Shown piece by piece: positions 56,501-64,000 of a DNA stretch of 64,000 bases. The stretch is from Glandiceps talaboti (Eukaryota; Hemichordata; Enteropneusta; Spengelidae). The translations under genes and the position numbers were made by a program. The stretch lies in assembly GCF_964340395.1 (NCBI RefSeq), contig NC_135554.1, positions 26,109,592-26,173,591 on the forward strand, written 5' to 3'. The notes beneath the pieces are model-generated. The model was not told the origin of the DNA. It did no database searches and saw only the letters and a list, made by a program, of their open reading frames with translations. The first letter of the stretch is position 1; each line of letters starts with the position of its first letter.

Positions 56501-57713
56501 TGTTGGTAATTGCTCCCAGTGATTTTTTTTTATACAGGCACAGACACACAATTCTACAGATTTCTATTCAGATGTATTTCATTCACATTCATGACAAATG
56601 TGAACTTGACCTCAGCAGTTGGGGAAAATTACTTACACATAGCTCACAGGTGTTATGCATTGCAGGACTTTGGTGACTTCGGGATAGGCTATGAATTGAC
56701 TGGGAAAGTATCGACAGTTCTACAGCAATGTGATAGCAAGCATGACAACATAGCCCGGTCATACAGCCCCCAACACTGAATGTAAAATCTGTAGCCATGC
56801 ACTGTTTTGAAAAAGTCTGTCCCTATACACATTTATAAATATACCAGTTGGACTAAAATATTTTGCCAGGAAAGAGTCTGACATCTACCACCAGTCGACT
56901 AGTCTGGATGCCAACTCAGTTTCTAACTAAACCACAGAAACTAGACTACCAGTCAACAAATACAGAAAATAAAGATATAATCATATCATATCATAATACC
57001 AGTAGATGTTCAAAACGGGTAAAAAAGTAAATCCAATTTCCTCCATAAGAATCTAATATATTTAGTTTCAAAACATTTTCATTTTTACAGGGTGTCATCA
57101 CAATGGTAGCAGACAGTTTTCTTGGTAAAAAACATTGGCGTTCTAATGCATCAAGGTCACAGGTCAAAGTAGTCTGATTGGCAGCAGATTTTTCCTGGTA
57201 AAGACATGGTGAATCTAGGGCATCAAGGTCAAAGGTCAGAGTAGTCTGATTGTCTATATTGGTGGTGTATGGAATGGTCACGTTTTCATGTTGCAAGACT
57301 GTTGAGTGTTTGTATAGGACATTCAACTTTCCTTTCATTCTGAAGGCAATACTTGTACAGTACAGCATAGCAAAATAAAAGCTTTTTCACTGAATGACGT
57401 ACATTGTTGGTGAAAAAACTGGGCATTTCATTCTACAAAAATCCTGTTTACCCTCTCACAAGTAAATGTCTCACATTTAGACTGAAGACAGCTATGCAAG
57501 AAATGACAAGGTGCATCTTGGGATCAGACCAGATCCTGATATTTGTACAAATGAAAATATCCTGACATTTGTACAAATCAAAATATCCTGATATTTCTCA
57601 TAACCTGGTTAATACTCACATCATAGAGACTGGTCTGCCACTACTTGGTACATCAACATCATTGTATTCTTCTTCTATTTCAAATGCAAACTCAGGAGGT
57701 GGTGGCAAGGGTG
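41311..57713 (-). CDS. FYB1-like: FYB1/ADAP-like adaptor with helically extended SH3 domain, partial (5' end missing), 10 exons
   Basis: Exons (minus strand, in order): 57713-57620, 55918-55794, 53583-53534, 52713-52652, 51557-51447, 50830-50786, 49212-48975, 43208-43040, 41955-41872, 41351-41311. All nine junctions keep one open frame and all introns are GT-AG. The 339-residue product has Y17 (YNDV), Y48 (YDDVDTS), Y84 (IYDDV), Y101 (IYETF), PPPPKPW (152-158), a Lys/Glu-rich helix (about 179-240), and an SH3 domain (about 236-305) with KKGE, GNPQGKWLA and KYGYV. The tail holds TYDEA (Y315) and TYECV (Y333). In vertebrate FYB1, YDDV tyrosines bind SLP-76 SH2 domains and the charged helix packs on an SH3 lacking the usual ligand site. 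The same order is seen here. Family assignment is confident; FYB1 versus FYB2 or PRAM1 orthology cannot be decided. The N-terminal exons are unplaced: they may lie in 57.7-64 kb or outside the window. Exons 1-10 below are numbered from the first one found. Confidence 0.88.
41575..41850. repeat. CA/TG-rich compound microsatellite
   Basis: Several (CA)n blocks on the plus strand separated by GAGTACATATACAAA spacers, so it is also a short tandem repeat of mixed unit length. It starts about 20 nt after the exon 9 donor. Confidence 0.95.
41872..41955 (-). CDS. FYB1-like: FYB-like exon 9: SH3 last strand and TYDEA tail
   Basis: 84 nt, acceptor ATATTTGTAG, donor GTAGGA. Joined to the previous exon it completes KYGYVEM, the last SH3 strand, then SEETYDEAESGAIPPDG. 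In vertebrate FYB1 an acidic tyrosine motif also follows the last SH3. The following intron begins with a TG-rich repeat. Confidence 0.9.
43040..43208 (-). CDS. FYB1-like: FYB-like exon 8: helically extended SH3 core
   Basis: 169 nt, acceptor TTGTTTGTTACAG, donor GTAAGA. It opens LKGNESVLLQGG and includes DSLNLSYKKGEMLYVVRM, GNPQGKWLA and NDTGK. The spacing of the KKGE turn, the VVRM strand and GNPxGKWLA matches the FYB-family SH3 fold. The usual SH3 ALYDY motif is absent, as in that family. Confidence 0.92.
43209..47275 (-). other. distal part of the large FYB-like intron
   Basis: The intron from 48,974 to 43,209 joins two phase-0 exons whose encoded residues are contiguous in the FYB alignment (KKVYN/LKGNE), so no exon is expected here and none is seen. 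It contains the SINE candidate and a (GGTCAAG)n run at 45,331-45,360. Confidence 0.75.
45540..45815 (-). mobile_element. candidate tRNA-derived SINE
   Basis: On the minus strand an A-box-like TGGCTTGTTGAGTTGG (45,811-45,796) is followed about 30 nt later by a B-box-like GGTTTCAACCC (45,764-45,754), then a body of about 200 bp and an AATAAAGATTATTTTTATTA tail. The A box has extra bases compared with TRGYNNARNNGG, so it is diverged. Alternatives are a tRNA pseudogene or chance. Confidence 0.4.
47276..48986 (-). repeat. 29-bp minisatellite (59 units) made of splice-donor copies
   Basis: 1,711 bp, exactly 59 x 29. On the minus strand each unit contains TACAATGTGAGTATAG, identical to the exon 7 donor region. 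Unit 1 includes the last 12 coding bases of exon 7 and the working donor. Variants are few: two units with TACTATGTGAG near 47,380-47,410, TTATTTATA forms in two groups of three (about 47,600-47,660 and 47,948-48,010), and a few TATATTATC forms near 48,405-48,495 and 48,900. Because 29 is not a multiple of 3 and the plus strand has no stop in the unit, all three plus frames stay open for about 570-630 codons; these are not genes. Confidence 0.97.
48975..49212 (-). CDS. FYB1-like: FYB-like exon 7: Lys/Glu charged helix preceding SH3
   Basis: 238 nt, acceptor ATTCAACTCCTAG, donor GTGAGT at 48974-48969. It starts IPRSGSQETLSSTSSKDRDD and continues as an almost pure K/E/R helix to KRVKKVYN. In FYB1 the same charged helix runs directly into the SH3 domain (KKFK then LTG). 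Here KKVYN joins LKGNE in the next exon, which supports the donor choice. The last 12 coding bases (AAAGTGTACAAT) are the first part of the 29-bp repeat that fills the start of the intron. Confidence 0.9.
50480..50612. repeat. about 73-bp tandem duplication in intron
   Basis: Both copies contain ACACCTGGTTGGTGTAACTA and CATATGACTT-type blocks. It lies in the intron following exon 6. Confidence 0.85.
50786..50830 (-). CDS. FYB1-like: FYB-like exon 6: PPPPKPW microexon
   Basis: 45 nt, acceptor ACTTTTCAAG, donor GTAAAA. It reads ETFPPPPKPWSKLF with a phase-2 base at each end. PPPPKPW is a candidate SH3 ligand motif. Its length and phases would let it be skipped without changing frame. The AAG acceptor is weaker than CAG. 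Confidence 0.8.
51447..51557 (-). CDS. FYB1-like: FYB-like exon 5: Ser-rich linker
   Basis: 111 nt, acceptor CTGTATGTAG, donor GTTTGC, which is non-consensus at +3 but the only one that keeps the frame. It encodes a Ser/Leu-rich linker including SPMSSKDSPLDTVSESLSL and NGMADQ. It contains no tyrosine motif. Phases on both sides match the neighbouring exons. Confidence 0.78.
52625..52645. repeat. short (TTAG)n next to exon 4 donor
   Basis: Four to five TTAG units on the plus strand (CTAA on the transcribed strand), beginning about 6 nt after the exon 4 donor. The transcribed form resembles branch-point sequence CTAAC. Confidence 0.85.
52652..52713 (-). CDS. FYB1-like: FYB-like exon 4: IYETF motif
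   Basis: 62 nt between a ATATTTCACAG acceptor and a consensus GTAAGT donor. It reads GEEEGEMEDIYETFDEVTNQ and supplies two bases of the next arginine. The tyrosine motif is a degenerate YDDV or YDGI-like site. The donor is followed at once by (CTAA)n. Confidence 0.87.
53446..53508. repeat. (ACAG)n tetranucleotide array
   Basis: Uninterrupted CAGA/ACAG units, preceded on the left (53,330-53,445) by degenerate ACAGAC-rich sequence. It lies in the intron just downstream of the exon 3 donor on the minus strand. Confidence 0.95.
53534..53583 (-). CDS. FYB1-like: FYB-like exon 3: second YDDV motif
   Basis: 50 nt, acceptor TGTACTTACAG, donor GTTAGT (third base T, weaker than consensus). It reads PALPEEGEIYDDVSDP and ends in phase 0. 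The ALPEEGEIYDDV core repeats the proline plus acidic plus YDDV pattern of the previous exon. A TGTC tetranucleotide array starts about 25 nt inside the following intron. Confidence 0.87.
55794..55918 (-). CDS. FYB1-like: FYB-like exon 2: acidic YDDVDTS segment
   Basis: 125 nt, acceptor TGATTTCAG, donor GTAATG. It encodes an acidic stretch, FYDDVDTSKPAPA, then DPLPAPPKVS. YDDVDTS matches a motif I recall from vertebrate FYB1, where phospho-YDDV binds the SLP-76 SH2 domain. The 5' 15 bases and the acceptor are part of a roughly 70-bp tandem repeat that continues into the upstream intron. Confidence 0.88.
55904..56076. repeat. about 70-bp tandem repeat covering the exon 2 acceptor
   Basis: Copies begin at 55,904, 55,974 and 56,047 (the last partial). 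Each includes, on the minus strand, TTTCAG or TTTTAG followed by TGAACCAATGACAGA. Copy 1 is the real exon 2 boundary; copies 2 and 3 place decoy acceptors with the first exon bases at 55,988 and 56,061. Confidence 0.93.
57100..57250. repeat. about 72-bp tandem duplication carrying AGGTCA repeats
   Basis: Two copies of a block with GCATCAAGGTCA, AGGTCA and AGTAGTCTGATTG. Each copy contains a perfect DR1 of AGGTCA half-sites (57,154-57,166 and 57,226-57,238). Confidence 0.8.
57620..57713 (-). CDS. FYB1-like: FYB-like exon 1 (first found): proline run and YNDV motif
   Basis: 94 nt, starts in phase 1 after a TTTTCAG acceptor and ends with two bases of a codon before a GTGAGT donor. It reads PLPPPPEFAF, then EIEEEYNDVDV and SSGRPVSM. 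A polyproline run followed by an acidic stretch and a YxDV tyrosine is the repeating unit of the gene. The exon has no start codon, so coding sequence must exist upstream. Confidence 0.85.
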
Positions 57714-58080
57714 CTGAAAATATCACAATAAACATTTTATATATTTTTCATACACAACATACAAAACAAACAAACAATTTGAACAAACATTTACACCCAA
57801 TGAAAATCTGCCCCTGGGTTATGGTTTAATAAATAAATGTAACATAGGTATTGAGGTTGAAGAATGCCATGGAATCATGTGGAATATCATGGAATTCATG
57901 TCTGTTCCAGATTCCAAGCTAAATCATTTGATTTGCTGACACTTCAATATAGTTTGGTATCCATGTATGTTTTCCTGTTGAAGTACAGATAAACCAGAAG
58001 TGTCTTAAAATAGATGTGTTGCCATGGTATAACACATGTATAGTCATGTATGTAGAGTCATGGATGATACAAAACACAGT

Positions 58081-58433
58081 TTAAAGTGGCCATATGGATG
58101 AGAATTTGGTATTTATTTTGGATTTTTATTTGATAAAACAGCTTCACTATGTTTTTCTACTTGAAAAAATAATGTGAAATGACATATACCAAGTCCATGT
58201 TCACATCTCAATAAACGGCAAAACATTAAACAATGTGTAATATGTTTGTTATTGTACGTACAATAACAAACTTTTTACACCTTGTGCATCTTTTTGCAAT
58301 GTATTGAGTTATGAACATGGACTTGGTATATGTTCTTTTGCATTATTTTTTCAAGTAGAAAAACATATTGAAGTTGTTTTATTGAATAAAAATCCAAATA
58401 AATACCAAATTCTCATCCATATGGCCACTTTAA
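58081..58433. mobile_element. fold-back MITE, copy 2
   Basis: Nearly identical to the element at 30,677-31,026 over its whole length, with the same ends and the same GTACGTAC centre. It lies upstream of the first FYB-like exon found, probably in an intron. The high similarity between copies suggests recent spread. Confidence 0.9.
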
Positions 58434-58559
58434 TAAATGGACATATTAATTATTAATACTTCACAGGAAGATCTCCTGTGATAGTACTTTGTACATATAC
58501 TAATCAATATATATTTGAATCATTGGTATATACCTATGTTCATGTATCATGGGTGAAGG

Positions 58560-58561
<2 letters not shown>

Positions 58562-58611
<50 letters not shown>
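58562..58611. repeat. (CA)n microsatellite
   Basis: 50 bp of perfect CA repeat, upstream of the first FYB-like exon found. Confidence 0.97.
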
Positions 58612-58613
<2 letters not shown>

Positions 58614-58971
58614 TATTTATTTATTTCTAGTTTGATGTCTGACACTGACATTTGTAATGTCTTCCAAATGTGTTTTAGAGATCTAACAAAATTGAGATAT
58701 TTGTATTATATAAACATTAGCAATAGTGATCTGTGATTTTACTTCAATTCTAATTACAACTGCTTGTAATACTATGATAGTGAAGCGATTATTGTGGTCT
58801 GAAAACTTCCTAGTTTCAATATGTGATAATGCATAACAGCCTAATTGATTATATTCAAATGAAATTATTCATATGTAAATGTACTCAGATGAACACCAGA
58901 GCAACATAATTCACATATAGGCAAAACTTTATGTCTAGAAACAGCTATTGGGGCACACCTAAAATAATGTG

Positions 58972-59261
58972 TTGACACTGATACTATCACAAGTGGGGAG
59001 TGAGAAGTGAAGCAAAATCACAGATCTTAGGTTGACACTGATACTATCACAAGTGGGGAGTGAGAAGTGAAGGAAAATCACAGATCTTAGGTTGACACTG
59101 ATACTATCACAAGTGGGGAGTGAGAAGTGAAGCAAAATCACAGATCTTAGGTTGACACTGATACTATCACAAGTGGGGAGTGAGAAGTGAAGGAAAATCA
59201 CAGATCTTAGGTTGACACTGATACTATCACAAGTGGGGAGTGAGAAGTGAAGCAAAACCAG
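58972..59261. repeat. 60-bp tandem repeat, 4.8 units in ABABA order
   Basis: Units start at 58,972, 59,032, 59,092, 59,152 and 59,212. They differ only at one base (GAAGCAAAA in units 1, 3, 5; GAAGGAAAA in units 2 and 4) apart from the end of unit 5. Confidence 0.97.
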
Positions 59262-60682
59262 AGTGTAGACAGGTTACATGAGCAACAGATTTTGAATAGA
59301 TAGAATGTTACATCCTGACAAGTAGGTCAAAGGTTAAAGTAGTCTTCCTTCCTTTGTGAAAAATATGAACTTATTGTTTCAGTTATGTATATATGTCATG
59401 TATGATATACATTTAATACTGATAAATTTATTAATATAATTACATCAAATTTAATATGCAATCAAAGTTTTCAAATTTCATCTATCACAGTTATTACCCC
59501 GGTATCAGCAAAGTAATTCAATGTTGAGACACAATATAATACTTGTGACTAAGGAATGGTACCATGTTCATATAACTACATATACATTATGTGCAGGGCC
59601 AATGCAAGCAGGCTGAAATATGCATCATGAAAAAAAAGTCAAAAAAACTTTTTTGTCTGCAGCAATGTTCACAATTGTTGATGACTTTCTAATTTAGCGA
59701 TTCTACATCAACGTCACGACAAATGACTTTTTAAAATTGTGCTGAACTCATGTAGGATTACTAGACTACCAAAGCCAATCACAAGTCTCTCGGCATCGTC
59801 GCAAACCATGACCGTTTTGCGGTACCGTTCTTAACGAGCCAGTCCCTATTTCGAAGAAATAATAGCTTCGGTTTGCAAGAATGGTCTCTTGGCTATCTCA
59901 CAGGAAATTGTTCTTACATTGTGTAGCAAGACAAACTAAGGGTGCAATTGATTTTTGAACTCATATCTGAGAGGCGTTTTGTGCCAAACAAAGGTTTTGA
60001 CAAATTGAAATCATTTCAGTCAAGATATACCTTTTGCACTATGAAAACAAACTAAATATATCTTACAATATTTTTACAGATTCTGATATATCATTTTAAC
60101 ACACTAAAATCATGAAATATTAGTATTATAAATCAAAAATCATATTTCCTTGTCTTTGTTTATATACTGTGACATGTACACTATATTTTATAGTTTGAAA
60201 TATCCATATTTTAAAATACTTTATATCATGATAATATTTGTTAATTACTATAATCTCAGAATTTGATCAGAATGTAAAGACTTTGTACCCAACCCACTGT
60301 ATAAACACATTATGACAATGTCATACATTGAGTAATCAACAGTGAAATCACAAAGAATAATTAGCAACAGAAAATAAGTATGATTTTTTTCATTTATCTA
60401 ATTCATTTATCAGGATTGGGTGTTTTTGTCTTTTGTTTATGTAATTAATACAGTCAGTGATACATTGCAGTGGATGTCTGTAAAGTACACTAGGAATATA
60501 TAGTCTTAAAATATTTATTGTAACCATAGCAACAAGTACTAAATCTATAATCTGCAGGTTGGAAGTATTATTCATACACTGTCAAATATTAAAAGAGTCC
60601 ACAACCAGGTGTGGAAATAGTAAGATTTAGACTAGTTTACTATTCAGTTCCACTGATCTAACAGAGTACCATCAAATAAATT

Positions 60683-60893
60683 TGGTAGTCTAGATATGTT
60701 TAGTAGTCTGTGTCCTGGACTACTGCTAATCTGGTAGTCTAGGTACAATGTTTAGTAGTCTATATACCCAGGACTACTGATAATTTGGTAGTCTAGATAT
60801 GATGTTTAGTAGTATGTGTTCTGGACTACAACTGATTTGGTAGTCTAGATGTACTGTTTAGAAGTCTACAGTGCACAGGACTACTACTAATGT
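60683..60893. repeat. diverged tandem repeat of about 58 bp, four units
   Basis: Each unit has TTTGGTAGTCTAGAT, TGTTTAGTAGTCT and GGACTACT blocks with substitutions and small indels. Confidence 0.85.
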
Positions 60894-61504
60894 TGAGCCC
60901 CCCCCCCCTGACAACTACTAAAATTCAATCAGTTGCCCAAACTCATTTGGACTGTTAGTATGTTCACTTCAAAATGCATTTCTCCTTGTTGAACATACTT
61001 CAGAAATCACTAGGTTTTTCATAGATGTGTTTATTGGTGTGGACGGTCAGAGTAAACATAGTCTACTTCTTATATGGAATTGTTAGATTTACACCTCTAC
61101 TCATGAGACCACATTGGCATCCAGACTAAAAAAAAACGTTCATATTTTTCTGGAATCATAATCTTGTTTACATTTGGCATAGTGACATCACCAGTTTGCA
61201 ATTTGTGTTCATATCAAAATCAAACATTGACACATAGTTCATGAATGTGCAATTTTAGCAGTAGTCATACCTAATGCCTCCACCCTTGAATGTTTGATCA
61301 TCTTCAGCAAAGTATAATATGTATTATACCATACACACGCCAGGTTGAACAAAAAATATGGAATATATATTCCTGTCATTCTACATCACGTGCGTTCGAA
61401 ATATAAATCAAAATGCTCAAAATTGCCATTACTTTCCCCAATTTTTGTTTATATTATCATTACTGCCAAAGGGTATACATGTAAGTTATTCTCCAATATT
61501 TTCA

Positions 61505-61640
61505 TCATTCAGCTGGAAAATACTCCTGACCTAAGGGTTGTCACTACAAGTCGCTTGACGATAGTGGCAAGGGTCCAGTAAGTCACTCATATTTACCATG
61601 ACTGAACGAAGCAAACTATTGGGGAATAACATCTATTATT
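61505..61640. repeat. dispersed repeat family A, copy 2
   Basis: Same orientation and block order as 8,265-8,390, with moderate divergence. It lies in probable intron or upstream sequence of the FYB-like gene. Confidence 0.7.
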
Positions 61641-62037
61641 CAGCATACAGTGAGTGAGTAACATGAAATAAGTTGAAGTTCTCCTTTTGCTGTAACTGAT
61701 TGTATAACTATGGTAAAATGGTAAAATAAATTGTCCTTTGAACTTTTTTGTGTTATGCTGATTAAAGACATTATTTGCTAAATAAAATTAATCAATGAAT
61801 AAATCACATTGTGGTGCTAGTCTAGTACATACCCTAAGGGGGACTCAGGCATACAAATGATAGACCTGTACAGATATTCATCACACATACTGGATACACA
61901 ATCTGATTAAAACTGATGTAATGGATTCACTATTAACAATACATTTGTTTTTTTGCATAAATATTGTTCTTTGTATTAGATTTTTGTGGTTTGGTATTCA
62001 TCTCTGCCCTTACACGATAACTCCCAGATCAACAAAA

Positions 62038-62119
62038 TTGAAAACAAATGACAATATATGAAGGAAATGGAGGTAGAAATTGAAAACAAATGACAATATA
62101 TGAAGGAAATGGAGGTAGA
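62038..62119. repeat. 41-bp tandem duplication
   Basis: Two adjacent, essentially identical copies beginning TTGAAAACAAATGACAATAT. No gene overlaps it. Confidence 0.9.
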
Positions 62120-62520
62120 AAGAAGAAACTGAGCCATAATCCCTACATCAAATTTAATCACATTTAATGAATACACTGTTACAAATGTCTGCGTCATAAA
62201 AATCTACCTATCAAGTGAAACTAACTTCTATAAGCACTTCCTGGTAGTATACCAAGAATAAATGATAAATTTAACAACATACTCAAAGTACTGCAGTAGC
62301 AGCTTTCAATGGCTCATAGTCTAATTATGACGTACATGTACTCTTTATTACACGAATATAAAGTTGGCGTCAGATTCAGATTCAGATTCAGCTAGCGTCA
62401 TATTGAGCGTCAGATTCAGCGTCAGATAGCCTCAGATCCGAAGACACCCGACGGACTCAATCAAACCTAAAATAATACTGTTGAGACTACAGGGAAAGGT
62501 TCCGCTTCACAACCTTTTGA

Positions 62521-62770
62521 TGGAAGTTGGAATGTCTCTGCTTGCACAATTTTTATTTGGGAAAAATATGTGAAATAGAGTTGAAATACTTGCAACCGAG
62601 ACATTGATAGCCCCAAGTTCAGCCACTGTATGTTCGTTGGTTGATACGTTTTGCCACTAAAATGTACATGGTGTCAGTAAAAGCCAAGTTTACGTATGTA
62701 ATATGTTGTCATTTTTAAAAATTTGAATGTAAAATTTAAAATTGTGCAAGCAGAGACATTCCATCTTCCA
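62521..62770. mobile_element. MITE-like inverted repeat, about 250 bp
   Basis: Arms at 62,521-62,555 and 62,738-62,770 share GGAATGTCTCTGCTTGCACA in inverted orientation with one mismatch and one indel over about 34 bp. The 180-bp interior is unrelated AT-rich sequence. It may be a MITE or a transcribed hairpin. Confidence 0.7.
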
Positions 62771-62880
62771 AAGACTTCGCTACTTCAGATCTCATCAGAC
62801 GCTTAAGCTATCATCAGTCTATTGACGAATACGTGACAGAGCGCTGATCGCATATATTCCAGAGCTAAAGTTGTACTAAC

Positions 62881-63096
62881 TTACGACCTATGTACATATA
62901 CGATTCCTAACCTTCCAACGTGGGGTCGTCTCAGACCACTAAAAAGAGGTCTGAGGGGTCGGTAATCTTCTTTTGTGACTAATTCCTTTTTAAACAACGT
63001 TTCCATCATGTAAACAAATTCACGAATGTCGACAGGACAAATGTTTGTGTGTTTATGATCTTTCCTCCAATCAATGAAAAAATAACTTGCTTTCAT
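62881..63096 (-). CDS. unassigned 71-codon frame ending at a GTAAGT
   Basis: The frame includes DIREFVYMMETLFKKELV and EDYRPLRPLFSGLRRPHVGR and ends at a stop that overlaps a consensus donor (GGTC/GTAAGT, about 62,879). If it is an exon it would end in phase 2, which does not fit the first FYB-like exon directly. No family recognised. It lies in a CpG-richer block (62,340-63,000) that could be a gene 5' end. Confidence 0.2.
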   Translation of the reverse strand: MKASYFFIDWRKDHKHTNICPVDIREFVYMMETLFKKELVTKEDYRPLRPLFSGLRRPHVGRLGIVYVHRS

Positions 63097-64000
63097 AATA
63101 ACTCATTAAAGGAATCATCTTTTAGTGAATTGTCTACATTATTAAAATGATTTAGTCATAGTCATTACGATAAAAGTACAATACTGTTTATTAACATTTA
63201 CGATTTAAAAGTTGTTTTCGAAATTTGAACTGAAAAAGGTCAGTTGCGGTCAGTTACCCGAATACGTTTACCTTTACGTTTACCAATTCGTTTTCGCAGA
63301 TAACTTCAGCATCGTTCTTTATTACATTTTGAAGTCAGCAATGTTTGTTAGTTTGTTACACGACTGCTCAGAAAGTGACCACAGCTATTAGTTACAACTG
63401 CTGTAAGCTATAACTAATCAAGCTCCCTTTGTATATTTAGATGTCCATCTTGCAGGTCAAATTGGTGCAAGTCCTGTTTTATATTCCCACCACAATGCTA
63501 ATTTTCAATTATCTGTCCTAATTTTTAAGATTTTTGTCGTTGTGATTGTGTCTCTTTTGTCGTCATTGTGATATTCATTTAAATTATTTGTTTGTATTTT
63601 GGTATGTAGCCTATGATCTACCCTAGATATTTACCCTGACCATGGATAGATACTCTTGTGGAACAGACACATTAAACCGTTATTAAATACCACAAGTTGC
63701 TGATAAATTTAACACATACAATTACGGTAATTATAATGCTTCAATTTTCACATGTTGTTCAACATTTTGATGTTATTGTCTATAACTGCAAGTTGTAGTG
63801 GTTAGAATCCGAGTATCACTGATACATATCTAGGAATCACTGATGCAAAAAACTGAAGCTAAACTGAATGTTTATGTATGCATGAATGCCAACCATATCA
63901 GTTGTTTGGCATCACTGACCAGAAAGGTAATTTATCTATTAATGTGTCACCACCATTCCATCCCAACCTCAATCCCATATCCTTATCATACTGACTTGGA

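Noticed and set aside
58959-59255. Minus-strand 98-codon repeat frame
   Set aside because: 60-bp tandem repeat; unit divisible by three keeps it open.
61843-61875. 33-nt candidate exon with ACAG acceptor and GTATGT donor on the minus strand
   Set aside because: Its only open frame ends in phase 2 and cannot join the first FYB-like exon, which needs phase 1.

Overview
This window is AT-rich eukaryotic (metazoan) nuclear DNA. It has introns with GT-AG sites, many microsatellites, two long minisatellites, fold-back MITEs and small non-autonomous DNA transposons. Almost none of it codes. I cannot name the species. The lack of recognisable vertebrate repeats, the G/C homopolymer tracts and the MITE load suggest a marine invertebrate bilaterian, but this is inference.

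The one well-supported gene lies on the minus strand between about 57,713 and 41,311. Ten exons chain in a single open frame across nine GT-AG introns with matching phases. They encode the C-terminal 339 residues (the 5' end is missing) of an adaptor of the FYB1/ADAP family. The order is proline-rich and acidic stretches with YNDV, YDDV, YDDV and YETF tyrosine motifs, a PPPPKPW motif, a long Lys/Glu helix, a helically extended SH3 domain ending in KYGYV, and a short tail with TYDEA and TYECV motifs. In vertebrates such proteins join receptor-proximal kinases and SLP-76-type adaptors to integrin and actin control.

The most striking structure is at the 5' end of the intron that separates the helix exon from the SH3 exon. 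A 29-bp minisatellite of 59 units (47,276-48,986) begins inside the last 12 coding bases of the exon. Every unit carries a copy of the splice donor, so one real donor is followed by about 58 decoys. A second intron of the same gene has the mirror case: its 3' splice site has been tandemly duplicated (55,904-56,076).

Layout: 1-16.2 kb, AT-rich with no gene recognised and a few short tandem repeats. 16.2-20.2 kb, a different 29-bp minisatellite split by one TIR element and abutted by a second, related one. 21.1-25.4 kb, no gene recognised. 25.4-27.5 kb, CpG-richer DNA with a possible non-coding first exon on the minus strand, a pure pyrimidine tract, and a possible first coding exon on the plus strand. 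27.5-41.3 kb, no confident gene, but a GGTAA array, three fold-back elements and a diverged 185-bp tandem repeat. 41.3-57.7 kb, the FYB-like gene. 57.7-64 kb, further repeats and probably upstream introns of the same gene.
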